Positions 1 through 6,801 of a DNA stretch of 8,793 nucleotides are shown here, in pieces. Under the pieces are notes generated by a model that searched no databases, had not been told where the DNA came from, and saw nothing but the letters and a program-made list of their open reading frames with translations. Every line of letters begins with the position of its first letter. Within the stretch, counting starts at the first letter, position 1. The position numbers and the translations under genes were made by a program. The stretch spans positions 1 to 8,793 of the forward strand of contig CAZIDB010000201.1 in the NCBI GenBank assembly GCA_964537965.1, in the 5' to 3' direction. The stretch is from SURF-24 sp964537965. Lineage in GTDB: Bacteria > Bacteroidota > Ignavibacteria > Ignavibacteriales > SURF-24.

Positions 1-39
1 AGTAATTATAATATTTAGTGAAGCACAACCCTAACCGAT

Positions 40-558
40 TTAAGAAAATCCAAAAGAATAACTCTTTTGAACTACCCGATTTGCCAAAATACTTGTTATA
101 TCAAAATTCTGAGTTCCACCGTTATAAGACATACTTCCAATAGAAGAACCTGATCCATTTTCTTCAAATATATCACTTGCTGTACCACCTATAGGATCAC
201 TAATGTATGTTATATTGAAATTACCACTGCCGGAAAGATAGTTTGTCGTTACTGAGAGTATAGCACTGTTTATTATTTCATTTTCGTTTAATGAAATATT
301 GAAGCGATCTCTTGAACGTACATAATTATCCCTTTGGAAAGGTGGATTTGTCCCATCTGTATATTGAATACCAACTATAGCTGGACTTGCTCCAGCATTA
401 ACGTAATCAGTTATTGTACTTGTAGGATTAGTTTTAGTTGGATAATAAGTAACATATTTCAATGCTGATGTTGTAGTGCCATTTATTGTATCTGCGTATA
501 CAATTAAGGGTTGAATCGATATAAACATTAGTATTAAAAGAATCAATTTTTTGTTCAT
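40..558 (-). CDS. Small secreted protein of unknown function, possibly truncated at the C-terminus
   Basis: I do not recognise a family. The 172-residue product begins with a clear Sec signal peptide (Lys3-Lys4, then a hydrophobic run to about residue 20, probable cleavage after Ala22). The mature part is rich in Asn, Thr, Ser, Gly and Ile and reads as beta-strands. Residues 77-103 (RDNYVRSRDRF followed by a strand) and 150-172 (NFDITSILANRVVQ, then SYSFGF) faintly recall the core and last strands of secreted beta-sandwich domains of the DNRLRE kind, but this is weak. The ATG is well placed behind an AAAGGAAG Shine-Dalgarno site. The protein stops abruptly after SYSFGFS at a TAA; beyond it the same frame has one more stop (TAG at 31-33) and then stays open to the window edge. 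A nonsense or frameshift truncation of a longer protein is therefore possible. It was probably transcribed on its own; the upstream gene ends 139 bp away behind a hairpin. Confidence 0.7.
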   Translation of the reverse strand: MNKKLILLILMFISIQPLIVYADTINGTTTSALKYVTYYPTKTNPTSTITDYVNAGASPAIVGIQYTDGTNPPFQRDNYVRSRDRFNISLNENEIINSAILSVTTNYLSGSGNFNITYISDPIGGTASDIFEENGSGSSIGSMSYNGGTQNFDITSILANRVVQKSYSFGFS

Positions 559-565
559 TTTTACA

Positions 566-573
566 CTTCCTTT
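566..573 (-). promoter_or_regulatory. Ribosome binding site of the small secreted protein
   Basis: AAAGGAAG on the minus strand, 7 bases before the ATG at 558. It fixes this start and, with similar sites before other genes here, shows that this organism uses Shine-Dalgarno initiation. Confidence 0.6.
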
Positions 574-636
574 GTTTAATTTTTTATTGACGATTAAAAC
601 ACTAATTTCAAAATTGAATAATATTAAAAGTTGTAA

Positions 637-667
637 GGTTTAAGGCATTCATATAAACTGGCCTTAC
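637..667 (-). terminator. Weak hairpin downstream of the lipoprotein gene
   Basis: TAAGGC (641-646) and GCCTTA (661-666) form a perfect 6-bp stem with a 14-base loop. GG/CC pairs beyond it can lengthen the stem with a bulge. It lies about 30 bases past the lipoprotein stop codon at 698, where a terminator is expected on the minus strand. No clean U-run follows, only an AT-rich stretch, so it may instead be a leader or mRNA-end structure. Confidence 0.35.
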
Positions 668-697
668 CTAATTATTTAATCTTTATTCTCTTTTTAA

Positions 698-1744
698 TTA
701 TGGTTCTTGTTTTAACTTACCATGATATATTAGTTCATATCCTACATTATTATGTGCAATGCAGAATAACTCATTATCAAATACTATACAATGACCTGAG
801 CTAAGATTATTAGGTAGCTTTAATATATATCTTATGTTTTCTCCGTTATAATGTGCAAACCCATCCTGCATTCGTATTATAATATCTTTACTACTTCTTC
901 CCCATAATTGCCCACCAAAATTTGGAACATTTACCTCAAACATTAATTCATAATGATCGTTTTTATACCTATAAACTTTTTTACCAATTGTTATATACAT
1001 ACCTTCTTGAATATTATTAAAAACACATAAGGTTTCTTCAGATATTAATTCATCATAAATGACTTTTATATTATTTCCATCATATTCATATATCTTTTGG
1101 CCAATTTTGAGTGAATCAGGAAAGGAAATGGATAAGATATAATATTTGTTATTAAATGGAGAATATCTTATCCTTGTAAGATTGCCACCATCTTCTATTA
1201 TTGTTTTTACACTCCAGTTATTTCCATCATAATGGTAGATTACTCCATTATGCTCTTTGTAATTATTTATCATTTTGGTTCCAACAGCATAAATGTCATA
1301 CTTGTTTAAACCATATATATCAATTATACCAGTTTCATATCCTTCGTATTTTAGTTCATACTCCCTTATGAATGACTGTCCATTATAATGAACTATAAAT
1401 CCTGTCTGATTATAGTTAGCAAACCAAATATCATTACCAAAACCAAATGCACATTTAGGTGACCAATTAGATCCCTCTGCTTTATTTTCCCATTTCTGTC
1501 CATTATACCTCCATACATTGTCTGATGCTGAACCTGTACCAACTACCCAAACATTATTGGATGAATTACCCCATATACTATAAAGAGTAAGAAAGGATGC
1601 TTTTATAGTATCTACTGTCCAAACATAATCTCTTCTTCCAGATTCTACATCTGTCATAGAATCATCATTTTCAGTTGGTGCTTTTTTACAGTTTAGATTG
1701 AATGAAAAAATAAAAAATGCAATTATTGCAAATGCTTTTTGCAT
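698..1744 (-). CDS. Lipoprotein with WG/YNG propeller-like repeats
   Basis: A 348-residue exported protein. The N-terminus is a short hydrophobic signal ending in Cys19-Lys20-Lys21, followed by an acidic, Ser/Asp-rich linker. The box before the Cys (NLN) is non-canonical but resembles the loose lipoboxes of Bacteroidota-type genomes, so I infer a lipoprotein. The body has two alternating motifs. One is IWGNSSNNVWVVG (57-69), echoed at IYGLNKYDIYAVG (143-155) and LWGRSSKDI (280-288). The other is Y-[NDH]-G followed by a strand, at 80-85, 120-125, 172-177, 221-226, 299-304 and 340-342. These fit blades of a beta-propeller like the 'WGSSxxDVWAVG...HYDGxxW' repeats common in secreted proteins of this group. 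About six blades would be expected. The ligand is unknown and there is no catalytic signature. AGGTG six bases upstream supports the ATG. It is probably monocistronic. Confidence 0.75.
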   Translation of the reverse strand: MQKAFAIIAFFIFSFNLNCKKAPTENDDSMTDVESGRRDYVWTVDTIKASFLTLYSIWGNSSNNVWVVGTGSASDNVWRYNGQKWENKAEGSNWSPKCAFGFGNDIWFANYNQTGFIVHYNGQSFIREYELKYEGYETGIIDIYGLNKYDIYAVGTKMINNYKEHNGVIYHYDGNNWSVKTIIEDGGNLTRIRYSPFNNKYYILSISFPDSLKIGQKIYEYDGNNIKVIYDELISEETLCVFNNIQEGMYITIGKKVYRYKNDHYELMFEVNVPNFGGQLWGRSSKDIIIRMQDGFAHYNGENIRYILKLPNNLSSGHCIVFDNELFCIAHNNVGYELIYHGKLKQEP

Positions 1745-1940
1745 ATTAACACCTGATTATAATTATAAAGCTATTTATTTTTGACAGAGAGAAAAAAGAA
1801 GTGCGAAAAGAAGTAATCTGAAAAAGTCCACAAGAACCCCGCGCATTTAATAAAAAAATATTTTTAAACAACTTTAATTTTCTTGGAGATAATGTATAAA
1901 ATAAAAATGATATGATGCAAGAAATATTTTACTACACTAT

Positions 1941-1981
1941 GATTCAAAATGCTTAAAACTACTAAGTCATTTTGCTGAATC
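1941..1981. repeat. Long bulged inverted repeat
   Basis: GATTCA (1941-1946), AAATG (1947-1951) and CTTA (1952-1955) pair in order with TAAG (1963-1966), CATTT (1968-1972) and TGAATC (1976-1981). This gives 15 base pairs with a 7-base loop and two small one-sided bulges (one base and three bases). No U-run follows on either strand. It could be a structured 3' end of the rlmI-like mRNA, an attenuated terminator, or a small dispersed element. Confidence 0.5.
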
Positions 1982-2011
1982 TTACAAACATACTCTGCAT
2001 AAAGCGGAATA

Positions 2012-2026
2012 AGTCTTTAGAAGACT
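2012..2026 (-). terminator. Small hairpin just after the rlmI-like stop codon
   Basis: AGTCTT and AAGACT form a perfect 6-bp stem around a 3-base loop, 10 bases beyond the stop codon at 2037. The stem is short and A/T-rich, and the sequence after it on the minus strand (TATTCCGC) is not a U-run. It is at best a weak terminator or an mRNA-end stabiliser. Confidence 0.3.
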
Positions 2027-2036
2027 GATATAAAAT

Positions 2037-3215
2037 TTAGTGCAACTGACGAACTTTAAACACAGCAAACTTCAGGTATACTGTTTCAGGCATTTGTAAA
2101 AGCTGCGGATGATCCAACGAAGCATTATTAAAATGAACCAACTGAATTTTCTTTCCTGCCTTTAATGCCGCCTTATTAATTATTTCAAGAAATTCATCCT
2201 TGTGAAGATGATACGAACAAGATGATGTTACAAGGTAACCACCCTCATTCAGAGTTTCCATTGCAAGCCTGTTAAGTTTCTCATAACCTTTTTTTGCAAC
2301 GGGAAGACTCTTTTTATTCTTAGCAAAAGCCGGAGGATCGATCATAACAACATCAAACTTTTTTCCGGCTGCAATGCAATTCTGCAGATAATCAAAAACA
2401 TCTGAAGTAATATACTCAGGTTGAGCAGACAGATTGTTCAGCTGAAAATTTTCTTTTGCGTTTTCAATCTCTGTTGCAGATGAATCCACAAACGTTACCT
2501 TCGCAGCACCGGTAAATGCAGCGTGCAAACCGAATCCACCGGAATTGCAAAATGCATCAAGGACATTTTTACCCGGACAAATCTTTTCAATAAAGAAACG
2601 ATTATCGGATTGATCAAAGAAGAAACCGGTTTTCTGCGTCCGGTCAAAATCTATTTTATATTTAATATGACCGTCATCTATGATCTCAATTTCCTTCGTA
2701 CCTGAATAGATAAAATTTTCTTCAGGCAATCCTTCAAGCTTTCTGAAATATTCTTCATTCTGGGTAAAAATATTTTTTGCGTTAAATTCTTCTTTAAGAA
2801 TCTGCACTATCAAATCAATATTCTTTTCAATTCCATATGAATAAACCTGAAGCACATAATTGTCATTGTACTTATCAATTATAAGTCCGGGAATAAAATC
2901 ACTCTCGCTAAAAACAAGACGAAAAGAATTTCTTCCGGGATAAAAATCTTTGCGAAGCTGAAATGCCTTAAGTAATCTTTCTTTAAACAGATCTTTCAGA
3001 TCAACATTTTTCCGGTTTGTTAAGAATCTGCATGCGATAAGCGAATTCTTATTATAGAATCCGCAACCCAGAGAATTATTTCTGCTGTCATATAATTCTA
3101 CCAAGTCACCATTATCAGGGTTGCCATCTGCAAGCTGAATTTCATTACTGAAAATCCATTGATGCCCGTTTATTAATCGATGTTCTTCGTTCTTCTTTAA
3201 AATTATTTTAGTCAC
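2037..3215 (-). CDS. rlmI: RlmI/RlmK-like class I SAM-dependent rRNA large subunit methyltransferase
   Basis: Family members methylate 23S rRNA; E. coli RlmI makes 5-methylcytosine at position 1962. The 392-residue length matches that family. The N-terminal 70 residues are a PUA RNA-binding domain (GHQWIFSNEI at 17-26, GFYNKNSLIACR at 52-63). A linker domain follows, and then the family signature KTGFFFDQSDNR (195-206). The Rossmann methyltransferase domain contains motif I VLDAFCNSGGFGLHAA (218-233), an acidic SAM contact at FVDSS (242-246), the catalytic-motif DPPAFAK (293-299) and TSSCS (330-334), whose Cys333 is the expected m5C nucleophile. The start is GTG, supported by AAAGGA six bases upstream; the next codons give the usual TKIILKKNEEHRL beginning. 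It lies 12 bp after ppk2 and is probably co-transcribed with it. The exact target base is inferred from the family, so the symbol is provisional. Confidence 0.9.
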   Translation of the reverse strand: MTKIILKKNEEHRLINGHQWIFSNEIQLADGNPDNGDLVELYDSRNNSLGCGFYNKNSLIACRFLTNRKNVDLKDLFKERLLKAFQLRKDFYPGRNSFRLVFSESDFIPGLIIDKYNDNYVLQVYSYGIEKNIDLIVQILKEEFNAKNIFTQNEEYFRKLEGLPEENFIYSGTKEIEIIDDGHIKYKIDFDRTQKTGFFFDQSDNRFFIEKICPGKNVLDAFCNSGGFGLHAAFTGAAKVTFVDSSATEIENAKENFQLNNLSAQPEYITSDVFDYLQNCIAAGKKFDVVMIDPPAFAKNKKSLPVAKKGYEKLNRLAMETLNEGGYLVTSSCSYHLHKDEFLEIINKAALKAGKKIQLVHFNNASLDHPQLLQMPETVYLKFAVFKVRQLH

Positions 3216-3221
3216 ACAAAT

Positions 3222-3227
3222 TCCTTT
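3222..3227 (-). promoter_or_regulatory. Ribosome binding site that supports the GTG start of the rlmI-like gene
   Basis: AAAGGA on the minus strand is followed by six bases and then GTG at 3215. The site sits directly after the ppk2 stop codon (3228-3230), so termination on ppk2 and initiation on the methyltransferase happen within one ribosome footprint. Confidence 0.65.
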
Positions 3228-4112
3228 CTAATAAATCTCAGGTACAAAATTCTGATCGGACATTGGCGGACGAATATAACCATCATCTTTTTGCCTTGGA
3301 GGAAGTTTTATCTTTTCGTGCTTTACTTCCTGGTATGGTATCAAACTTAAAAGATGTGAAATGCAGTTCAGGCGTGCGCGTTTTTTATCATCTGCATTTA
3401 CAACATACCATGGCGCCTGCTTTATATCTGTAGAAGCAAACATATCATCTTTGGCTTTTGAATACTCCACCCACTTTGCTCTAGATTGCAAATCCATAGG
3501 ACTAAGTTTCCATTGTTTTGTGGGATCTTTAATTCTGTTCTGAAATCTTCTTTCCTGTTCTTCATCGCTAACAGAGAACCAGTACTTAACCAATATGGTA
3601 TTTGAACGGATCAGCATACGCTCAAACTCAGGACAGGAGCGTAGAAACTCGCGGTATTCCTCTTCAGTACAAAATCCCATTACACGCTCTACACCTGCAC
3701 GGTTGTACCAGCTTCTGTCAAATAAAACCATCTCTCCTGCTGCGGGAAGATGCGAAGAATATCTCTGGAAATACCATTGTGTTTTTTCACGGTCGGTTGG
3801 GGTACCGAGAGCAACTACGCGGCAAATTCTTGGATTTAATGATTGGGTTATACTTTTAATAGCTCCACCTTTCCCCGCTGCGTCTCTCCCTTCAAAAATT
3901 ATAATTACTTTTAATCCCTTACTTTTAATCCATCCCTGAAGTTTAACAAGTTCAATACTAAGCGAAGACAATTCCTTTTCATATTTCCTTTTGGATAATT
4001 TTTTCCTTTGCCCATTATCCTCATTTATGTTTTGGGATTCATCCTCAAAGATGTTATTAAACTCTTCAGTTTGATTTTTTTCTTTTTTCTTTTTTTTATC
4101 CTTTTTTCCCAT
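3228..4112 (-). CDS. ppk2: Polyphosphate kinase 2 (PPK2, P. aeruginosa-type, probable class I)
   Basis: PPK2 enzymes transfer phosphate between inorganic polyphosphate and nucleotides, for class I mainly NDP to NTP, in the cytosol. The 294-residue product has Walker A GRDAAGKGG (75-83), the PPK2-specific NPRICRVVALGTPTDREKTQ (93-112), Walker B MVLFDRSWYNRAG (128-140; Asp132, Arg133), VERVMGF (141-147), the lid region from DEEQERR (183-189) to KQWKLSPMD (199-207), and a C-terminal ADDKKRARLNCISHLL (240-255). This is close to the family consensus. Residues 2-50 are a highly charged, Lys-rich then Asp/Glu/Asn-rich extension before the core, likely disordered. I chose the ATG at 4112; an in-frame GTG at 4124 would add four residues but has no Shine-Dalgarno site in front. 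It is the first gene of a pair with the rlmI-like methyltransferase and is separated from the DUF302 gene by a hairpin terminator. Class I assignment is by overall similarity only. Confidence 0.93.
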   Translation of the reverse strand: MGKKDKKKKKEKNQTEEFNNIFEDESQNINEDNGQRKKLSKRKYEKELSSLSIELVKLQGWIKSKGLKVIIIFEGRDAAGKGGAIKSITQSLNPRICRVVALGTPTDREKTQWYFQRYSSHLPAAGEMVLFDRSWYNRAGVERVMGFCTEEEYREFLRSCPEFERMLIRSNTILVKYWFSVSDEEQERRFQNRIKDPTKQWKLSPMDLQSRAKWVEYSKAKDDMFASTDIKQAPWYVVNADDKKRARLNCISHLLSLIPYQEVKHEKIKLPPRQKDDGYIRPPMSDQNFVPEIY

Positions 4113-4241
4113 TTCAGTTCTCACTCAGTTAAATGAAAATGATTAAACAAATAGTTTCTTTTGAAAGCAACAATAAGGAATAAGGATATATTTATCAAGA
4201 AGAGAATTCGGATGGAGGGTATTGCTTCTAATAAAGTGAAA

Positions 4242-4261
4242 GGCGAAACATTCGCTTCGCC
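4242..4261 (-). terminator. Hairpin terminator after the DUF302 gene
   Basis: GGCGAA and TTCGCC form a perfect 6-bp, mostly G/C stem around an 8-base loop, 16 bases past the DUF302 stop. On the minus strand it is followed by TTTCACTTTATT, a broken U-run. On the plus strand it is followed by ATAATTTTTATTTTT, a better U-run, but no plus-strand gene ends here. It is likely the rho-independent end of the upstream transcript and separates it from ppk2. Confidence 0.6.
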
Positions 4262-4277
4262 ATAATTTTTATTTTTC

Positions 4278-4664
4278 TTACAGGTTACTTAATACATTGC
4301 TTAACTTTGCAGAAATTTGTGTCGCGACTGGTTCAAGTGCAGGATTTTGCACAGACTGCATTGAGACCAGCGGATTTACTATTGATACCTGAGTCTTGCC
4401 ATCAAGGTTTTCCTGGACGACAATGTTGCAGGGAAGCAATACACCAATATTTTCTTCAGCTTGTAAGGCTTTATGTGCAAATGGCGGATTGCAGGCTCCT
4501 AAAATCCTGTAGTTCCTGAAGTCAACATCTATCTTCTTTTTCAGTGTTGCTTTTACATCAATTTCCGTTAATACACCAAAGCCTTCTTTTTTTAATTCTT
4601 CCGTTACTTTGGTTATTGTATCCTCAAATGAGAGGTTTACAATTTTATCATTGAAGTATCTCAT
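4278..4664 (-). CDS. DUF302 family protein
   Basis: A 128-residue cytosolic protein; no signal peptide or membrane segment is visible. It matches DUF302 across its full length: an N-terminal strand-helix (FEDTITKVTEELKKEGFGVL, 13-32) and the family core YRILGACNPPFAHKAL (52-67) followed by IGVLLPCNIVV (73-83), with the conserved cysteines Cys58 and Cys79. The molecular role of DUF302 proteins is not established; the paired cysteines are a conserved feature, but I would not infer metal or thiol chemistry from them alone. The start has a near-ideal AAAGGAG site five bases upstream. It lies 62 bp after the DUF1648 gene on the same strand with no strong terminator between, so it could be the fourth gene of the bshB1 operon or have its own promoter. 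A hairpin closes it on the downstream side. Confidence 0.85.
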   Translation of the reverse strand: MRYFNDKIVNLSFEDTITKVTEELKKEGFGVLTEIDVKATLKKKIDVDFRNYRILGACNPPFAHKALQAEENIGVLLPCNIVVQENLDGKTQVSIVNPLVSMQSVQNPALEPVATQISAKLSNVLSNL

Positions 4665-4668
4665 AAGT

Positions 4669-4675
4669 CTCCTTT
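4669..4675 (-). promoter_or_regulatory. Strong ribosome binding site of the DUF302 gene
   Basis: AAAGGAG on the minus strand, four bases before the ATG at 4664. It is the strongest Shine-Dalgarno match in the window and suggests this small protein is well expressed. Confidence 0.6.
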
Positions 4676-4726
4676 TTATTTTGTTTGATGCAGCAAAATT
4701 AATTTGGATACTTATAAAACGCGTTT

Positions 4727-5218
4727 TTATTTCACTTTGTTCATCTTGAAAACAAAAAACCCGATTGTACCGAAGATTGTAGTTAAAAACACAAATATGA
4801 AACCGGCACCAAGACCTTCAGCATTTCCGTTTGCAACTTGTATAGTCTTGTAAAGAAGATAAAAGAAAATCCATGTCAATTCCGCCTTCAGAATCAATAT
4901 AAGTTTTTTAGCATGTACAGATTGAGCTTCTTTCCTTGCAGCATTTGGTTTAACAGGATAATTATAGTTTGCACTGAAGAACCAGGTAACGGTTAACAGC
5001 ACATACAAAAACAACGCAACAATTAATGGAATGATGATATTATATTTGCTACCCCAATCATCAGGCTTACCGGAGAAACCAAAATGTGTCGGTATCTTTT
5101 CCGGAAGTGAGCCGATTGAGTACAAATATAAAAAAGCAGAGCCGGCTACTCCAAGAACAGCCAGCAATTCTACAAACACTTCAATCTTGTTTCTGTTGCT
5201 AAAAAACGGTTGCTTCAT
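4727..5218 (-). CDS. DUF1648 domain membrane protein
   Basis: A 163-residue integral membrane protein with four predicted membrane segments at about 14-35, 60-82, 108-127 and 136-157. Between the first two lies the DUF1648 signature SLPEKIPTHFGFSGKPDDWG (37-56), the outward-facing loop also found at the N-terminus of SdpI-type immunity/signalling proteins. The second half of SdpI is not present, so this is a stand-alone DUF1648 protein rather than a full SdpI. Function is unknown. Its ATG overlaps the stop of the preceding dehydrogenase (ATGA, 5215-5218), so it is translationally coupled to it and has no need of its own Shine-Dalgarno site. It is the third gene of the bshB1 operon. Confidence 0.82.
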   Translation of the reverse strand: MKQPFFSNRNKIEVFVELLAVLGVAGSAFLYLYSIGSLPEKIPTHFGFSGKPDDWGSKYNIIIPLIVALFLYVLLTVTWFFSANYNYPVKPNAARKEAQSVHAKKLILILKAELTWIFFYLLYKTIQVANGNAEGLGAGFIFVFLTTIFGTIGFFVFKMNKVK

Positions 5219-6069
5219 TTTATGTTAATTGCATTATAAATTGACGAATAATCTTTTTCTGCCAAACCAAGTTTTATTGCCTGCTCAATAATTTTCCTTA
5301 CTCCTTCTAAGTTTGCAGCCTCAATATTCAGTGAATCAGCTTCTTCTAAAACTAGATCCACATCTTTTAATAAATGCTTTGTTGGAAAATTGGTTGGTTC
5401 AAAATTCCGGTTAATCATGTTAGATAATTTTTTATCGAAAGTGGGAGCATACAGAGCGCTCCTTCTAAGAATATCCATAAAGATATTCACATCAATATTT
5501 TCTTTGAGCACAATTCCAAGGCTAATTGAAAATGCACTGGTTAACGAAGCTATAAGTTGATTAAGAGCTAACTTTAATGCGGCTGCCTTGCCCACTTCAC
5601 CCACATAAATTAACTCGCCAAAAATTTTTAGCAACGGTTTGTATTCTTCAATAACATTTAAATCTCCTGCAAGCATAACAAACAAAGAACCTTCTTTTAC
5701 CTGCTGGATGCTGCCGAGTACAGGAGCTTCAATATATCTGCCACCTGCCTGTTTAACTTGCTCAGCTAATTCAATACTTTCTTTAGGTGATATTGTACTC
5801 ATTTGAATAACAGTCTTTCCTTTTAATTCAGGTGTATCATTCGGTAATAGAAGTGATCTCACTACTTTACCTTCAGATACCATAAAAAAGATTGTATCTG
5901 AATTTTCAATTGCTTCAGTTGAATCTTTATAAACAACAGCGCCTGAACTCCTCAGGTTTTCAGTTTTTTCAATGCTTCTGTTGTAAACAGAAATTTTATG
6001 TCCGGCTTCAATTAATCTTACTGCCAATGGATTACCCATCAGCCCGGTTCCTATAAATAAAATTTTCAT
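5215..6069 (-). CDS. NAD(P)-dependent beta-hydroxyacid dehydrogenase (3-hydroxyisobutyrate dehydrogenase / GLYR family)
   Basis: A 284-residue cytosolic oxidoreductase of usual family length. The N-terminal Rossmann fold starts at once with ILFIGTGLMGNPLA (3-16), the GxGxxG nucleotide loop. Asn30-Arg31 at the end of strand 2 hints at NADPH preference, as in family members with Arg there. The substrate loop is STISP (91-95), followed by EAPVLGSIQQVKEGSL (114-129). The catalytic motif GEVGKAAALKLALNQ (157-171) supplies Lys166 and Asn170. The C-terminal helical domain carries FPTKHLLKDVDL (228-239). EAPVLGS in place of the DAPVSGG of true 3-hydroxyisobutyrate dehydrogenases points to the glyoxylate/succinic semialdehyde reductase branch, which would detoxify short aldehydes; the real substrate is not known. 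It follows bshB1 by 18 bp with only a weak Shine-Dalgarno site and overlaps the DUF1648 gene by 4 bp. Confidence 0.88.
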   Translation of the reverse strand: MKILFIGTGLMGNPLAVRLIEAGHKISVYNRSIEKTENLRSSGAVVYKDSTEAIENSDTIFFMVSEGKVVRSLLLPNDTPELKGKTVIQMSTISPKESIELAEQVKQAGGRYIEAPVLGSIQQVKEGSLFVMLAGDLNVIEEYKPLLKIFGELIYVGEVGKAAALKLALNQLIASLTSAFSISLGIVLKENIDVNIFMDILRRSALYAPTFDKKLSNMINRNFEPTNFPTKHLLKDVDLVLEEADSLNIEAANLEGVRKIIEQAIKLGLAEKDYSSIYNAINIK

Positions 6070-6087
6070 AATTCTATCTTTCTATAT

Positions 6088-6801
6088 TTATAACAGGTTA
6101 GAAATATTCATCTCAATATCTTCTTCGCAAAAGAATGGTTCGCCATAAGATTTGCCTATTCTAAAACCGTAAACCTGAGCGCGGGACTCTACAAATTTCA
6201 AAAAATTCGGCTGACTTATGAATGTTTCCGGTTCAGTACTCTTTGGATCAAAGAATTGTGTTTTAAAAGCCTTAACTGATTTCATCTTTGTATCAAAAGT
6301 ATCACTTATGTCAACAATAAAGGAAGGTTCGAAAGGATAAAAATGCATATAATAATAAAGCTTCTGGGGGCGATAATGTTTCTGAGGTTTGGAATTTAAT
6401 GTCGTAGAAACTTTAACAAGTCCGCTCATAAAGAAAGCCTTTTTTACAAGCTGGCTTCCATTAATATGATCCACATGCCTGTCATTGAAGTAAGAAGTAA
6501 AAACTATACTGGGCTTATATTTTCTTATCATCTTAATTACAAGTAAAACATTTTCCTCGTTAACAATAATATTACCGTCCGGTATTTCAAGATTCTCTCT
6601 TACTTTAATTCCTAAAATTTTGTTAGAAGTTTCAGCTTCAAGTTTCCGTGTAATCTCAGTTCCGCGGCTACCCAACTCACCTTTTGTAATGTCAATTATG
6701 CCAACTGAAAATCCTTTTTTAACAAACTTAGCAATTGTCCCACCCATGCAAAGTTCAGCATCGTCCGGGTGTGCAGTTATTATAAGAACATCTAATTTCA
6801 T
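6088..6801 (-). CDS. bshB1: Bacillithiol biosynthesis deacetylase BshB1 (PIG-L/LmbE family)
   Basis: BshB1 is a cytosolic zinc hydrolase that removes the acetyl group from GlcNAc-malate, the second step of bacillithiol synthesis between BshA and BshC. The 237-residue length is typical. Visible signatures are ITAHPDDAELCMGGT (8-22), with zinc ligands His11 and Asp14, then IDITKGELGSRGT (36-48), VRENLEIPDG (67-76), and NDRHVDH (106-112), with His112 as third ligand. The subfamily hallmarks of BshB1 follow: MSGL (125-128), a KTQFFDP block (180-186), the PETFIS stretch (191-196), RAQVYG (207-212) and KSYGEPF (217-223). The close match to BshB1 rather than to generic LmbE proteins makes the assignment firm. 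AAAGGA four bases upstream supports the start. It is the first gene of a three-gene minus-strand operon; bshA and bshC are not in the window. Confidence 0.92.
   Translation of the reverse strand: MKLDVLIITAHPDDAELCMGGTIAKFVKKGFSVGIIDITKGELGSRGTEITRKLEAETSNKILGIKVRENLEIPDGNIIVNEENVLLVIKMIRKYKPSIVFTSYFNDRHVDHINGSQLVKKAFFMSGLVKVSTTLNSKPQKHYRPQKLYYYMHFYPFEPSFIVDISDTFDTKMKSVKAFKTQFFDPKSTEPETFISQPNFLKFVESRAQVYGFRIGKSYGEPFFCEEDIEMNISNLL

Larger units (their letters stand above)
1745..2036. other. 292-bp intergenic region between the rlmI-like gene and the lipoprotein gene
   Basis: No ORF or RNA gene is visible. On the minus strand it must contain the 3' end of the rlmI-like transcript (right side) and the promoter of the lipoprotein gene (left side). 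Two overlapping TATAAT sequences lie just upstream of the lipoprotein ribosome binding site (minus strand, about 1756-1767), but no good -35 element is spaced correctly. The right half carries two inverted repeats, listed separately. The middle (about 1848-1870) is an almost pure A/T tract. Confidence 0.6.

Noticed and set aside
1781..1786. Perfect TTGACA on the plus strand
   Set aside because: No -10 element lies about 17 bases downstream and no plus-strand gene follows, so it is probably chance.
3595..3939. Plus-strand ORF of 114 codons opposite ppk2
   Set aside because: It is a shadow of the strongly conserved PPK2 catalytic core on the other strand. It has no family features of its own.
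4716..4727. Perfect palindrome AAAACGCGTTTT overlapping the DUF1648 stop codon
   Set aside because: With a four-base CGCG loop only four A-T pairs remain, so it cannot act as a terminator, and a single short A/T-flanked palindrome is weak evidence for an operator.
4727..5218. Full SdpI-type immunity protein
   Set aside because: Only the DUF1648 half is present and the SdpI C-terminal region is missing; there is no sdpC or sdpR-like gene nearby.
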